Notes: generated by a model not told the origin, from the sequence alone. A stretch of 64,000 bases of DNA from Iris pallida (GCA_029216955.1 JANAVB010006998.1:1912692-1976691), one strand, 5' to 3'; positions 1 to 10,742 are shown, counted from the stretch's first letter. Program-made: numbers and translations.

Positions 1-419
1 AGGAACCATGCACCCCTTACTTTGGAGCTTGCCTAGATGACACTCGCGACCTGGACCCCTGGGGAGGTTCAGGCAGCTGCTGTGGATGATACCCCTTGCA
101 TAGTGTAGATATTTTAGACTGTTTCTTTTCATGTTTAGCTGTTGTCCTTGTTTTTAGTGTTGTATATTTTAGAGATGTTAAGACTTGTTATTTCATTTTT
201 GTTGTACCTTAGTTAAGGATTTCTTTATTTATTCTATCGTGCTATATTCTATCTTAGATTGTGATTGAGTTGTACCTCTGTGTTGGCCTCCTTTTGGAGA
301 GTATTCATATTATGTTAGTTATAGTTCATGACCTAGAACAGCGTTCTACCGCCGACACTGTGGCGTAGGCTAGGCGTTGTTACGTACTCGTACCCTCACG
401 GTGGGTACGGGTCGTGACA
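1..419 (+). mobile_element. 3' end of an LTR (gypsy-type), running off the left edge
   Basis: The last 90 bases (330-419) are an inverted copy of the LTR start at 63868-63957, with six differences by eye, and end in GGGTCGTGACA, a CA-terminated LTR end like the GGGGCGTGACA ends of the chromodomain elements at 40076-58080. No primer site follows at 420, so this is the outer end of a 3' LTR or a solo LTR in plus orientation. The left boundary and target duplication lie outside the window. No coding capacity is seen in 1-329. Confidence 0.6.
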
Positions 420-545
420 TCAACGCATCTATAGACACTCCTCTGAAGAGCAAAAGTCCATGCACATCGGTAAAAAATGCATCAGCACATCTACGAGATG
501 ATACTCCGAGGAGTAGACGCTCATGTGAATCAGCAAAACGGAGGA

Positions 546-719
546 TCAAAGTTTATTACTTGCGACAAGCTGCCGCACGTCGTTATGAACTTTGACACCG
601 ATGGCCAGAGGGTCATCAAAATTGACGGTCTGTGAAGCTGGCCGCTTTCCTCTAGCCTTCTTTATGCTCGTCGCAGCCGCTTTATGAGCTTTCGTGGTTC
701 TTGATTTCTTGGGAGCCAT
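546..719 (-). pseudogene. Antisense ORF start of a Tat-type retrotransposon remnant
   Basis: A 57-codon frame on the minus strand starts at an ATG at 719 (MAPKKSRTTK, then a Lys/Arg-rich stretch) and ends at TAA. A TATA-like box (minus CCCTATAAGTAGGGG) sits about 100 bases upstream at 817-830. It lies just before an LTR start at 1113, in the same orientation and place as the antisense frame beginning MVPKKK at 20962 in the complete Tat element. A possible donor (GTAATA) overlaps the last codons, so this may be an exon rather than a whole ORF. The plus side is cut at 419 by another element. The function is not recognised; the basic N-terminus suggests a nuclear or nucleic-acid-binding protein, which is only a guess. 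Confidence 0.4.
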
Positions 720-1112
720 GGCGAGAAAGCTAGGGTTTGAAGGAAGAAGAAAGCTCTGACTAAAATCTTCTGTTAGAAGGAAAAAGAAAGAAAGATTTTC
801 TCTCTCCGAGCAACCCCTACTTATAGGGTACGGCCACGTAAGCAAAATAAGACAAAATGCTTCATGCTCGAAGAGACTTTTCGGACGACGTAGGAATTAA
901 GAGTTGAGATCATCATGACCGTTTCCTAGAAAAAAGGAGTTATGATCAACTTTTAATGAAACGATGGCTCAAGGCATTTAATGCGGAAGGCTAAGCGTGA
1001 TGACAGCCTATCAGCAAGCGTGCTGGACATTTGTTTACAAAGGACACATGTCATGCTTCTGTTCAAAGTATCCCGAACTTGACTTAAGTTCGAAACACTT
1101 TGAAGGGGTTAT

Positions 1113-1640
1113 TGTAGAAGCATAAAAAAAGTGCTGCCATGACAAAAGAGCAGGGGTTAAACAGTTGCTGCATACATCCTTGCAAAAGTGCAGGTATCCA
1201 AAAGCGCAGACAGCAAACAAATGTCACAACAGATGTACAAAGATGGTGCATAAAAAGTTCTTTATTAAAATTATGTCCACAAAAATCTATTACAGATCCT
1301 CAAAATTCTCTCATATCTCCACATGCAGCGTTCCTGCACAATCTTTATGCACATCGTATATATGCTCGCCTATAAATAGAAGGAGTATTCCTTTGATAAA
1401 GTGGTTTCAAAATTATCATAACATTGGCTTCCTCTTGATTGGCAACCCAGAGTTCCAGTCACGAGTACCAGAAAGCCAGAGCAAGTTTAACTCATCGTCA
1501 GATCGTCAACGAAGTAAAGGTGCCGCTGCAGTGCTCGATCTCCACCGTCACACTTTCCTAAAAATTTTGTAGTTAGATCTCCTGTTCAGGAATCGATTGT
1601 ACTCTTTACACGTTTAATATACAAAAAGTTCATATAACCT
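1113..1640 (+). mobile_element. Degenerate Tat-type LTR
   Basis: A purine run, TTTGAAGGGGTTAT, is followed by TGTAGAAGCATAAAAAAAGT at 1113, closely resembling the PPT and LTR start of the complete Tat element at 21287-21320 (TTTGAAGGGGGTCT, then TGTAGGAGCGTAAAAAGT). A TATA-like CCTATAAATAGAAGG follows at about 1370. The right boundary is not certain; it is placed where similarity in style fades. No PBS is found after it, so it is read as a 3' LTR. Confidence 0.45.
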
Positions 1641-3683
1641 TTTGTCATGCCAAACAGAGGGTTAACTGAGAAGGTAACTGGGTAGGATTGAACATGTGCT
1701 ATATGTTTAGTTATGTTAGTTGAACTGGTGCATTGAAGTGAGGCTCCAGATTTGAGTGTCGATTTATGAGTCAGGTGTACAACATCTATAGGTGACATAA
1801 GTTTAGTTCAGATGGCCATGGTTTGCGGCCAAATCAATTAACGAGATATTAGGTAGGTAGCAGTCGAGTTTCCTAGTAACAGGGAGCAGGGGACACATGG
1901 GTGCGATGGTGTGCCAAGTGTTCAGTATGGGGCAAGACACTGCAAACTGTAGGTAAGTGTCGGGGTAAGAATTCCTAGTATCCAACATAGGTGAGTATCA
2001 TAACAGTAGATAACTGGAATGGGGAGATATCAGTTGTGTATCATGAAATGAGAAATATCGAGTTTAACAACATCAATTGCACCAATATATTATTAACCTG
2101 TTTCATTCTTCACAAATAGGTAACTGTAATGGGTAAAGCGAAGAGGGAATAAATTGGATGGGTGAAGGGAAAGACACAACACTATCCCTACTTATTGTTG
2201 TGGGTACATGAAGTAGCAGATATTACATAGTAGCAGCCTAGGTAATGAGTGGACGAATGTGTACAAGGTTCTACAATGAAGATTGAAATAAAGAATGCAG
2301 TTTCAGTTGAAAGTGCAATAGTGCACAAGATTCTTGTACCAAAAATCTGCATGTAGGTAATGTTTTACTTACACTAAGTAGCAGTATCAGAAGATGCGTG
2401 CATGTGTGGATTGATCGGGTATATCATAGTATAGAGCATGGCTGGTATCATAAGTTGGTTTCAGTTAAACAATGGGGCAGAGTGTCACAGGACATGCTTG
2501 TGACCCGATATAAGCAGGAGCAAGACTTCAAGATGGAGGTAGATGTTTATAAGTAGGCAAGCCCTACCTGCTATATGTAGTAGGGCATGATGGCAAAGGA
2601 GCATATAGTAGTATAGTAGGTAAGCTTCCTATATTGTTTTAATAGGAAGATGAATTTAGGATTGTCTGTACGAACAAATTGCATAGGGTAATAGAGTATG
2701 TACATGGAAGGAAATTGGGTGTCAAGAGTTTAGCTCGAACAGGTATCTGCTATAGGTAGCTGCACCTCCACTAGATAGCAGTAACCTTGATAATAGCTAA
2801 GTATCTGTGGTTGACAGGTTCTTAGGGAAAATAGAACTTCATGGCAGCAGGATATTTGTTCTATATGCAACTATCTAAACATCAAGTCCATGGATAAAAA
2901 TTAGAATAACGAGCATAGGTTATATGAATGTCCAGTAGATAAAGGGAATACATTCATGTAGTAGTTAACACTTTCATTAAGTTGAAGCACAAGTATATAA
3001 ACATATTGGAGGGAGGAATTGAACCATGTTATGTAACAGTGCTATGTTGACACCAGCATAGTGTTACACAAACATAATGCATGTATCACAAAACCATGTA
3101 GGTTAGGTCAAGGAGTTAAGGGCAGATGGGTAAGTTAAGGGTATAGGGATGAACCTAAAAACTAAAATAGGTTAATTACTTCTTCACAAAGTATATCTAT
3201 TAATTTGGTTAATTCATGATATTGGTTTTGGAGACTTTGACTCAATACTTGACCCATATCCGCAGTGCAGGACCTCAGGCAAGTATATAATGGTTGCTTT
3301 CGATTCCTAATAGTTTTTTTCTATTTCATGCTATACGTATGATTCTCCTATTTGGTTGACACGCTCGTTACACGGAGATTAGTATCAGGGATCCTTATTT
3401 TTTATATTTCTTGATTGCCATCTACATTATTACCGTGCTCGTGACTTCTTGAATACATGAGTACTAGTTGGCCGGGGAAATATCTTAGTAGACATGTGAA
3501 CTACCATTTCCATCCCATTGGTCTGATCGTGAAAGATAGCAGCCGCATACGACACGTACGGGGTGTCGGATTTACCCCTTAGTCATTCACATGTCGAACA
3601 TAATATTTCAACACACATAGATGTTGACCCAAACTGGATCGCAGTCAATCTGATTTAGATAATTAACACCCGATGTCTGATAT
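1641..3683. other. About 2 kb without recognisable genes
   Basis: No reading frame longer than about 70 codons looks like protein. The stretch is moderately AT-rich and uses short words such as TAGGTA, GTAACTG and TAGCAG again and again between about 1660 and 2830, as decayed repeats do. Short runs near 3250-3600 could be the 5' flank of the copia LTR that follows. I cannot assign it to a family. Confidence 0.4.
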
Positions 3684-3757
3684 GATCCAATACGACACAT
3701 CCTGTTCAAGACAGAATATCACCAATGATCCAATACAACACATCAAGTTCAAGACAG
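3684..3757. repeat. Two-copy 42-bp tandem repeat
   Basis: GATCCAATAC occurs at 3684 and 3726, each followed by RACACATC and then GTTCAAGACAG. The period is 42 bases with a few substitutions. It lies upstream of the first copia LTR copy. Confidence 0.6.
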
Positions 3758-3949
3758 ACGTCGTCTACAAACTGTTGCATTGTAAATATAATTTGTTCTC
3801 AGTCTTTAATTTTTTATTTATTGAGCCTAGAAAAATATATACGTTGAGTCGCACTGTGTCATCTCAACCCCTGAACATATTTCTCCAAGCTCCACCATAC
3901 AAATAAACTAATTCCTAAACCAAACCAAACCACCCTCACCCATATAGGG

Positions 3950-4656
3950 CTTCTGGTCTGAGGCAGACCGAACTCTGGCCGAACTCGGCCTCCTTAAAAT
4001 TAGCAACCTAATTTTTAGGGCCACCTTGCTTCTAGTTGTCCAACGTTCAAATTTTTGAATATTTTGGGGACAGAACTCTGGCCGAACTTTGCCTCCCCTA
4101 CCTAGTATAAATAGAGCTAGATTCTTCTCATTTTAAATTATTTCTTACTCTCAAGCTTTCAATCTTCTAAACCATATATTCTCTAACACTTACTCTTCCA
4201 AATTCCCTAGCCATAAAACTTCCTTGCCCCAAGGTGCTCAGGGCGATTCTGCTAGAAGTTTTGTCCAAGAGTTGAAAAGAAGTCACTTAAAAAATTCCAA
4301 CTTTGGCATCTGCGAAGTTGAAAGTATTCGAGTGCTTCGGATTTAAGGCTCATGTCTGTAAGAAGTTGACGTGCTCTTTGGACTAAAGATACGTGTGTAC
4401 CCTATTTCATAAATAGTGGATTTCAACTCCGAACAAGAGTTCTCGGGCCTGGACTAGTACTCCACGAGGGATACCAAGATATATCGTTGTGTTTGCGTTT
4501 GTTCTTCTAAACACTTTTACTTTCCGCATTATTATTCTCTGATTATATATTCTCTTAGTAGTTGTTTTCTAGACTTAGCATAGAGTTCATTTTAATTGTT
4601 CATGATAGACACAAACTCTATTCACCACCCTCAAGAGTTGCCTACACGCTACTTCC
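3950..4656 (+). mobile_element. Copia LTR, first copy
   Basis: From about 3990 this aligns with 4885-5493, sharing TGTCCAACGTTYAAATTTTT, the CYGAAYTY-rich block, a TATA site (TAGTATAAATAGAG at 4105) and an end reading GTTGCCTACACGYTACTTC. It carries the GGCCGAACTCGGCC palindrome near 3978. Unlike the second copy it is not followed by an intact primer site. The 5' limit is uncertain and is placed at the start of the palindrome cluster. Confidence 0.55.
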
Positions 4657-4835
4657 GAAGATAGTTTTTGTTTCACTTATTCATCATGTTTTCTTTATCA
4701 CATACCATGCCACCATATTTACATGTTTTCCCTTCTAGTAGATATATCTTGTTATAGAGTTACCTGCCTCTTTCTTAATATGTCGTGATACCAGTTTTAC
4801 TTACCAGTGTTACTCACGACAATGGAGAGCCCACC

Positions 4836-4880
4836 TGCTACGGTTGTAAGAAGATGTGGCATGTCAAGAAAGACCATACT
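4836..4880 (+). pseudogene. Copia gag zinc-knuckle scrap between two LTR copies
   Basis: Fifteen codons read CYGCKKMWHVKKDHT and match the CCHC knuckle CFGCKKTGHVKKDC at 6389-6430 at DNA level. The last cysteine has become histidine, so the metal site is broken. Its position between the two LTR copies shows that the left LTR once had its own internal region, since largely deleted. The neighbouring bases 4657-4835 hold nothing else I recognise. Confidence 0.6.
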
Positions 4881-4884
4881 AAAT

Positions 4885-5493
4885 TTTAGGAACCAAATTT
4901 TTAGGAACACCATGCTACAAGCTGTCCAACGTTTAAATTTTTGAATATTTCGGACAGAATTCGGGCCGAATTCTGCCTCCCCTGACTAGTATATCTAGGA
5001 TTTGATTTCTCTCATTTCAAATCATCTCTCACTCTCAATCTTCTAAGCCTTATACATTCTAAGCCTTACTCTTCCAATCCACTAACCATAAAACTTCCTA
5101 AGTCCCAAGGTACTCACTGCGATTCAGCTAGAAGTTTCTGTGCAAGAGTTGAAAAGAAGTCACTTGGACAATTCTAAGTTTTGCCTCTGCGAAGTTGTAA
5201 GAAGTTGGCGTGCTCTTCTGAATAAAGGCACGTTCGTACCCTATATCACAAATAGTGCATTTCGATACTGAGCGAGAGTTCTCAGGCCTGGCCTAGTCCT
5301 CCATGAGGAAAACCATGTTATATTGTTGTGTTTGCGTATGCCCTTCTGATCTCTCTTAATTTTCGTATTACTACTCTGATTATATATTTTCTTGGTGGTT
5401 GCTTCTGGACTTGGCATAGAGTTAACTTTTAATTGGTTATTTTTGACACAAACTCTTTTCACCCCCCTCTAGAGTTGCCTACACGTTACTTCA
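4885..5493 (+). mobile_element. Copia 5' LTR, second copy, truncated at its start
   Basis: This is a diverged copy of 3990-4656 that joins the gag scrap directly at about 4885, lacking the first palindromic block of the other copy. It ends TTCA at 5493, two bases before a canonical primer-binding site. The TATA region (CTAGTATATCTAGG) is degraded compared with the first copy. Confidence 0.6.
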
Positions 5494-5495
5494 AT

Positions 5496-5507
5496 TGGTA
5501 TCAGAGC
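5496..5507 (+). promoter_or_regulatory. Primer-binding site, initiator tRNA-Met type
   Basis: TGGTATCAGAGC lies two bases after the LTR end. It is the standard plant copia/gypsy site complementary to the 3' end of initiator methionine tRNA, where minus-strand DNA synthesis begins. Confidence 0.9.
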
Positions 5508-5578
5508 TTTGTTCTCTTGATAAAAGATTAACATCCTGGAGCTGATCCATAGCAACCACACAACCCATCTTTACCAAC

Positions 5579-6585
5579 TATGGTGAGGGACAGTCCACTA
5601 ATAGGTCACCCCTATTTGATGGAACCAACTACACCTACTGGACGACAGGAATGAGTTTCTATCTGAAATTTATAGACTTTGACTTATGGACCATAGTCAC
5701 AAATGGTTATAAGAAGCCTGCTAGAATTGTTGTTGAGGGGAATCTCATAGAGAAACCCTACGACAAATATACTGATTAAAAAAAAATAGGCTAGTTTAGT
5801 TGCTAAGGCTATTAATGCTCTTTTTTATGCTATAGGTATCTATGTGTTCCACTTCACACGAAGTATGGAAGCTTCTAGAAGTGACTCACAAAGGAACCAC
5901 ACAAGCCAAGGAATCAAAAATCAGTGGGCTAACACAGGAGCACGAAGCATTCAAGATGAAGCCTAATGAGACGATCAAACAAATGATCACTAGATTCCTC
6001 GACATCGTCAACCCTCTATCTTTCCTCGGTAAGGACTACTCCAACCATGAGAAGATACGTAAGGTGCTAAGGGGATTAACGAAGAACTGGAACCCCAAAG
6101 CCACGGCAATCATCGAAGGCAATGATCTCACCACCATGTCTCTGGAAAATCTGGTGGGCAAACTAATGATGCATGAGCTCGACCTCAAGGACTTTGAAGA
6201 AATGGCTCCAAAGGAGAAAGAAATTGCTCTAAGAGCTTATCACCGAAAGGCTGCTCCAAAAGAAATAGACGATGATGACTCCGATGGTGATGATCAAGCA
6301 CTCATGGTTCGCAACTTCAAAAAGTTTTTATATTTCAACCAAAGGAAGAAGGAACAACACAAAGATAATGATGAAGAGCCTATCTGTTTCGGTTGTAAGA
6401 AGACGGGGCATGTCAAGAAAGACTGCTCTGCAGCAAAGAAAGGGAGCCGATATGAAAGATCATATAAGAGTCCATCCACTCGAAAGTATGCCAACACAAG
6501 CATCTGGCACGAGACCGAAGCCAGTGACTCAGAAGAAGAAGAAGAAAAGAGGACTCTCCCAAAGATACTGCAAACTTTTGCCTAA
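5579..6585 (+). pseudogene. Copia gag (UBN2-type capsid plus CCHC knuckle), broken
   Basis: Gag forms the virus-like particle and binds the element RNA. The reading begins after a lost start (YGEGQSTN, then PLFDGTNYTYW) at 5579, runs to a TAA near 5779, is disturbed around an A-run, and then stays open from 5842 to 6585. The long part contains the helical capsid core (VWKLLEVTHKGT, then WNPKATAIIEGNDL) and a CCHC knuckle, CFGCKKTGHVKKDC, at about 6389-6430, followed by a Glu-rich tail. The same protein, in a more divergent copy, is at 62447-63631. A TAA at 6583 is followed by more coding sequence in another phase. Non-functional by inspection. Confidence 0.8.
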
Positions 6586-7454
6586 TGGAAACATCCGAAA
6601 AGGTAATAAATGATCCACTTGATGACTTTACTTTTTATGAACTTAGAGATGCCTTTAGTGACTTACTTGAAGATCACAAGAAGTTACTTAGCAAGTATAA
6701 ACATGCAAAGGATAAAATCAAGACCTATGAAGTTGAGATTCATAAACTCTCATGCTTGCTTGATAATGTTAGAGGCACACCACCCACGGAGAATACTTAG
6801 GAGGTATCCAAGCTTAAATTAAGCTTGCACGATGTCGAATCTCATATTGAGAAATAAACATGTGATATTACAACACTCAATAAAGAACTCTCAGATGAGA
6901 AAAAGAAGTATAATATTGTTGATGTAAGAATTGAAGCCTTAACTGCCAAGCAAGATGATATGTACAATGCCTCTAAAAGATTAGAGATCAGACTGGGGAA
7001 ACAAGTTGTTCAGCCTCAAACCCAATCTTACAGTCACAACACATACACAAGACAAAAGATTGCGCAACACAATAATACAAGTCACAAGAAAGACACATAT
7101 ACTCATGATGTACACAAATATACCTTTATGTACACATATTCACATGGAGTACGACAAACACCCACACTTACACATGGCACACACAGACATGCTTTTAAGA
7201 ACACACATGCAGTACAACAAACACATAGACATCACTATTATTCTACACCTAACACTAATATACGTGCTACATGTCACTACTGTGGTAAACATGGACACAC
7301 TTCACGACAGTGTAGAATTAGAAGACTAGTTGATTTAAAATATGTGCATGGGTATCGAAGACTAACCTTGCAGGACCCTCAAAAATTTGGGTACCAAAGG
7401 TCACATCTACTCATGGTGTAGGTGGACCTTCCTTCATCCTCTAAAAGTAAATAG
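6586..7454 (+). pseudogene. Copia gag C-terminal part with second CCHC knuckle
   Basis: The Asp/Glu- and Lys-rich coiled-coil-like stretch (6585-6800) matches the sequence after the knuckle in the right-hand copia copy. After several stops the phase starting at 6960 is open to 7421. It has an unusual His/Thr/Tyr-rich segment (about 7020-7260) and then CHYCGKHGHTSRQC at about 7270-7311, a second CCHC zinc knuckle. Two separated knuckles occur in some plant copia gag proteins. Stops and shifts show that it is dead. Confidence 0.65.
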
Positions 7455-7820
7455 ATTCTCGACAGTGGGTGCTCGTGACACATGACTGAAAATACAAATC
7501 TGTTCGCAACACTATTAATGAAAAAGAAAAGATATGTATCCTTCGACAATAATTTTAAAGGTTATATCATAAGTAACGGTACTATTTGTAATCCTCCCTC
7601 TCCTGTCATTAAAGATGTCTGTTTAGTAACAGAGTTAAAGCATAACTTGTTCAGCATTAGTCATCTTGCTAACCATGGATATGATATTAACTTTGGAAAA
7701 ACTAAATGCTCTATATATGATAGATCAACTGGAGACATCATTTTTGAAGGGATAAGGAAAGATAACATATATATATTCTATCTCTCAAAAGATACTAACA
7801 ATGCAGGAAGATAACATATA
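7455..7820 (+). pseudogene. Copia protease active-site region and GAG-pre-integrase domain
   Basis: ILDSGCS at about 7453-7473 is the Asp-Ser-Gly centre of the copia aspartic protease, interrupted by TGA immediately after the serine. The following 7482-7814 frame contains LVTELKHNLFSISHLANHGY and a Cys residue within the GAG-pre-integrase type domain, ending in YLSKD. Most of the protease body is missing or unrecognisable, so the polyprotein could not be processed. Confidence 0.7.
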
Positions 7821-8145
7821 TATATTCTTTCTTTCGAACAAAAGTGATACTATTTCCATTTTTGAAATTTTTGCTAAAAATGTTCAAAACGAAAAAGGCT
7901 TCATGATTACTCAAATCCGAAGTGATCATGGCAAAAAATTTGAAAACTCTGATTTCAAAAAAATTTGTGATTCAAATGGTTTTAATCATGAATTTTCGTG
8001 TCCTAGAACTCCCAACAAAATGGTGTTGTGGAGCAGAAGAATAGAACTCTTGGCGATACGGCCAGAGTCATGTTAAATCAATTTTCACTTCCAAAATATT
8101 TTTGGGCAGAAGTTGTAAGTACAGCATGCCATGTCTTGGTACGTC
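7801..8145 (+). pseudogene. Copia integrase core fragment
   Basis: The segment QIRSDHGKKFENSDF contains the second catalytic Asp. SCPRTPNK and then a phase change into EQKNRTLGDTARVML matches the region with the catalytic Glu, and FWAEVVSTACHVL follows. Similarity stops abruptly at 8145, where LTR A sequence begins. The first catalytic Asp region and all of RT and RNase H are missing in the window. Confidence 0.75.
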
Positions 8146-8382
8146 CGTGCACCTCTGTCATCACACGTCTAGCACCTACCGCCTATCATTCGCTAAAATC
8201 GTGTGAGTCCTCCATCTACTTTGTCCGCTAGGCGGGTGCGCCATCCGCATGAAAACTCCAATTGACGCTTGTCACAAGCCGAGCAATAATACCAATGTTT
8301 CAATCAGCCTCACGTTTGCTTCTTACTGTTATGGTGCATCCTAATAAATTGATAAGCAAATGAACATTTAACTAAAGGTAAC
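8146..8382 (+). mobile_element. Left piece of LTR A, split by the Tat element
   Basis: GTGCACCTCTGTCATCACAC at 8146 onwards aligns with 28305-28542 (LTR B) up to AACTAAAGGTAAC. The alignment resumes at 22402 after the Tat element. LTR A starts part-way into the LTR as judged from B, so it is 5'-truncated at the join with the copia integrase. Confidence 0.75.
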
Positions 8383-9485
8383 TGTAGGAGCGTAAAAAGT
8401 ACTTCATAAAGAATGAGTTAAAGAGATGGATCTTTCCATTCAAATTGATCCACTTTACGCCAAAGAGAGGCTAATCACTTTACGCATGAAGCAGGCTAAC
8501 CATTTTACACCTGGGTCAAAGCTAATGGTTTTACGCCCAACACAGGCTAGCCACTTTAAAGCTGGACAAAGCTGTCAAGTCTTGCATTTAATGCAATGTC
8601 TGACATGAAGATTTAATGACGGCATATATCATAGAAATCAAAGGGATTTGTTTTACACAGAGGCCCATTTGTCGTTTAGTATGTGGACTGAGCCATCTTA
8701 CGCTCATAATATAGCTTCTTTTACGCACGGAGACTATACGAGTTTTTACGCTCAACGGTTGACGTGTGCATAAGGTTTATTTGGGCTATTTTTACGCTCA
8801 AGGTTATTTAACAACCACTTTACGCGGGAAGTCAACATCAGGGCTATTGTACGCCTAGTCTACTACTTTACGCTCAGGGTATATTTGGGTTATTTTTACG
8901 CCCTATTCCAATTCAGAACGTGGTTTGCCTACATGGCTTTCATGCCACACATCTCGAAGAACGTGTGTACGTGCATCCTATTCTTATTGAAATGATGGGA
9001 CACGTGTCAACGTATGCAGAGGATGACTTCGATCATGGGTGGCAGTTGTTAGCGTAAAGACGGAACTTTTGCTGAGTTTTTATGCACAAGAAGCCAAGTC
9101 TATAAATAGACTAATTTTTCTCATATACAGCGGACAGAGACAGAGAGAGAGGAGAGAATACATAGAGATCAGAGCCCAGAGACTTTGATTTTTCGGAGCA
9201 TTCTTCTTCAACTTTTCTTCCAGAACAGAGTGAAGCAAAGCAGAAAAGCATTCGGCCTCGCCATCAGTGCCCATTTACGTCGATACCTTTCTGGTGACTT
9301 AGTTCTTCCAATTGTTCATCTTCTAGCAGTGATCTTCATCATCATCGTATGGTCCAAGGAACAAAGTGATCATTTACAGATCAGACTTCCATAGCAATAC
9401 TTCCCAGAATTAAATTTGTACTTCTTATACTTTTTCTCGTTTTATTTCCAAAATTCGATTCCCACGCATTTTGTTAAGTGAAACA
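8383..9485 (+). repeat. 5' LTR of the Tat element
   Basis: It starts TGTAGGAGCGTAAAAAGT and ends TTGTTAAGTGAAACA. The U3 region carries about a dozen TTTACGC/GCGTAAA words. A TATA box (CTATAAATAGACT at about 9101) is followed by a GA-rich leader. Short open frames inside it, on both strands, recur in both LTRs and are not counted as genes. Confidence 0.95.
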
Positions 9486-9489
9486 AAAA

Positions 9490-9507
9490 TGGCGACTCTG
9501 CTGGGGA
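9490..9507 (+). promoter_or_regulatory. Primer-binding site, tRNA-Arg type
   Basis: TGGCGACTCTGCTGGGGA begins four bases after the LTR end and is consistent with the 3' end of a plant arginine tRNA, the primer used by Ogre/Tat-type elements. The tRNA match is from memory of the family, not from a search. Confidence 0.85.
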
Positions 9508-9534
9508 AGATCTCCTCCTCTGACAAGGAGGTAA

Positions 9535-10742
9535 TTGCTCAATACGATGATGTGTCGATTTGATCGACAAAGAAGACTCTGGTTGTACACTTCGACCAGA
9601 CTGCTTATGAAGAAATGCTCCGAACTGGGTGGTTCTCGCTGCTCCAATGTTCAAAAAACTCGGAAAGCACGAAAAGTTTGGATTCCTAAATCTAAAAAAG
9701 CTTCTGATCTCTCTGTTGCTGCTGAGGGCAAGGGAATTCTTCCCACTCATGTCGTAGGGGCTCCCGTTCCTAACGAAGCAGTCCTTATTTCAGCGTTGTA
9801 CTCTAAGTATGGCAAGTTATCTCCCGTCTGTGACGGCGAAGAAAATCAGGTTTTACGCCTAGTGGGTAAAAACCAAATTTTACGCTCAGTGCATAAGAAC
9901 GAGTCTCCCATTTGTAATAAGGCAGACTCTAATGCTTGTGCTTCTAAGTGTAAAAATAAGTCTCCCGTCTGTGACGTGGTAGACACACAAAAATTACGCT
10001 CTTCGCGTAAAGGAAAATCTCCCGTCTGTGACGTGGTAGATAATCAATTTTTACGCTCCACGCGTAAAGGTGAGTCTCCTGTCTGTGACAGTGCAGATAA
10101 AATTTACAACGATGTTTTTATATCTAATGTGAATGTACCTAAACGCATACAGCATAAAAATATTGTTGGTAAAGCTTCAGTTCTACACCAACAGCCTTCT
10201 TATACTGCTCTACGCAAAGTACCAAACCTACAAATCACACGCAATAAAATTGGAGTCCTTCGTGCTAAAAAATCTCAAGATTTGTGTACACAACTCCAAA
10301 AGCGTAAAAATATACAGTTTGGTTATACGAATGCAGCCAGTAATCTTCTTTATACACAAGGGACTAAACGTTTTGCTACCCTAAATGTAATAAAGAAGAC
10401 TACTCCTTCTGATTTACGTGAATTGCTAATGCAAAAGCGTAAAAATAGACAATCTCCCGTGACGCTCCCCCAAGAAAATTATCACTGTGAGTGTCACCAG
10501 ATTGTGATCAAATGTTGTTGCTCGGCTTCCAGACGGTCAGTTTTTGATCGATTGAATTTTAATGCACCCCAACAACAAGCTGATGAGTTGTCATATGCGT
10601 CAGTCAACATGACATCTCACACCAACAGAGGACGACGTCCTAGACGGAACACGTCCCAAACCCCAGGTCAACAACAATTCAATAGACTTCTTGATTCTTT
10701 TGAAGGAGTATATCAGAATATCGATCAAGAAGACAAAGACAA
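9535..10742 (+). CDS. Extra sense ORF upstream of gag (ORF1/aORF1) with internal peptide repeats
   Basis: A long open frame from just after the PBS to a phase change near 10700-10742; the nominal frame ends at 10932, but the last 60 residues are out of phase with gag. It is basic and Cys-containing. It has a repeat of about 23 residues built on SPVCD, for example KSPVCDVVDTQKLRSSRKG and KSPVCDVVDNQFLRSTRKG around 9960-10090, with degenerate copies on both sides. CHCECHQIVIKCCC-like cysteines cluster near 10480-10525. An upstream extra ORF of unknown role is typical of Ogre-like elements. The repeat DNA contains TTACGC/GCGTAA inverted pairs. No enzymatic motif is seen, and the true start is unknown. 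Confidence 0.6.

Noticed and set aside
9080..9394. Short frames on both strands of the Tat LTR, repeated at 21949-22310
   Set aside because: Present only because the LTR is duplicated; they overlap the TATA box and leader and show no protein pattern.
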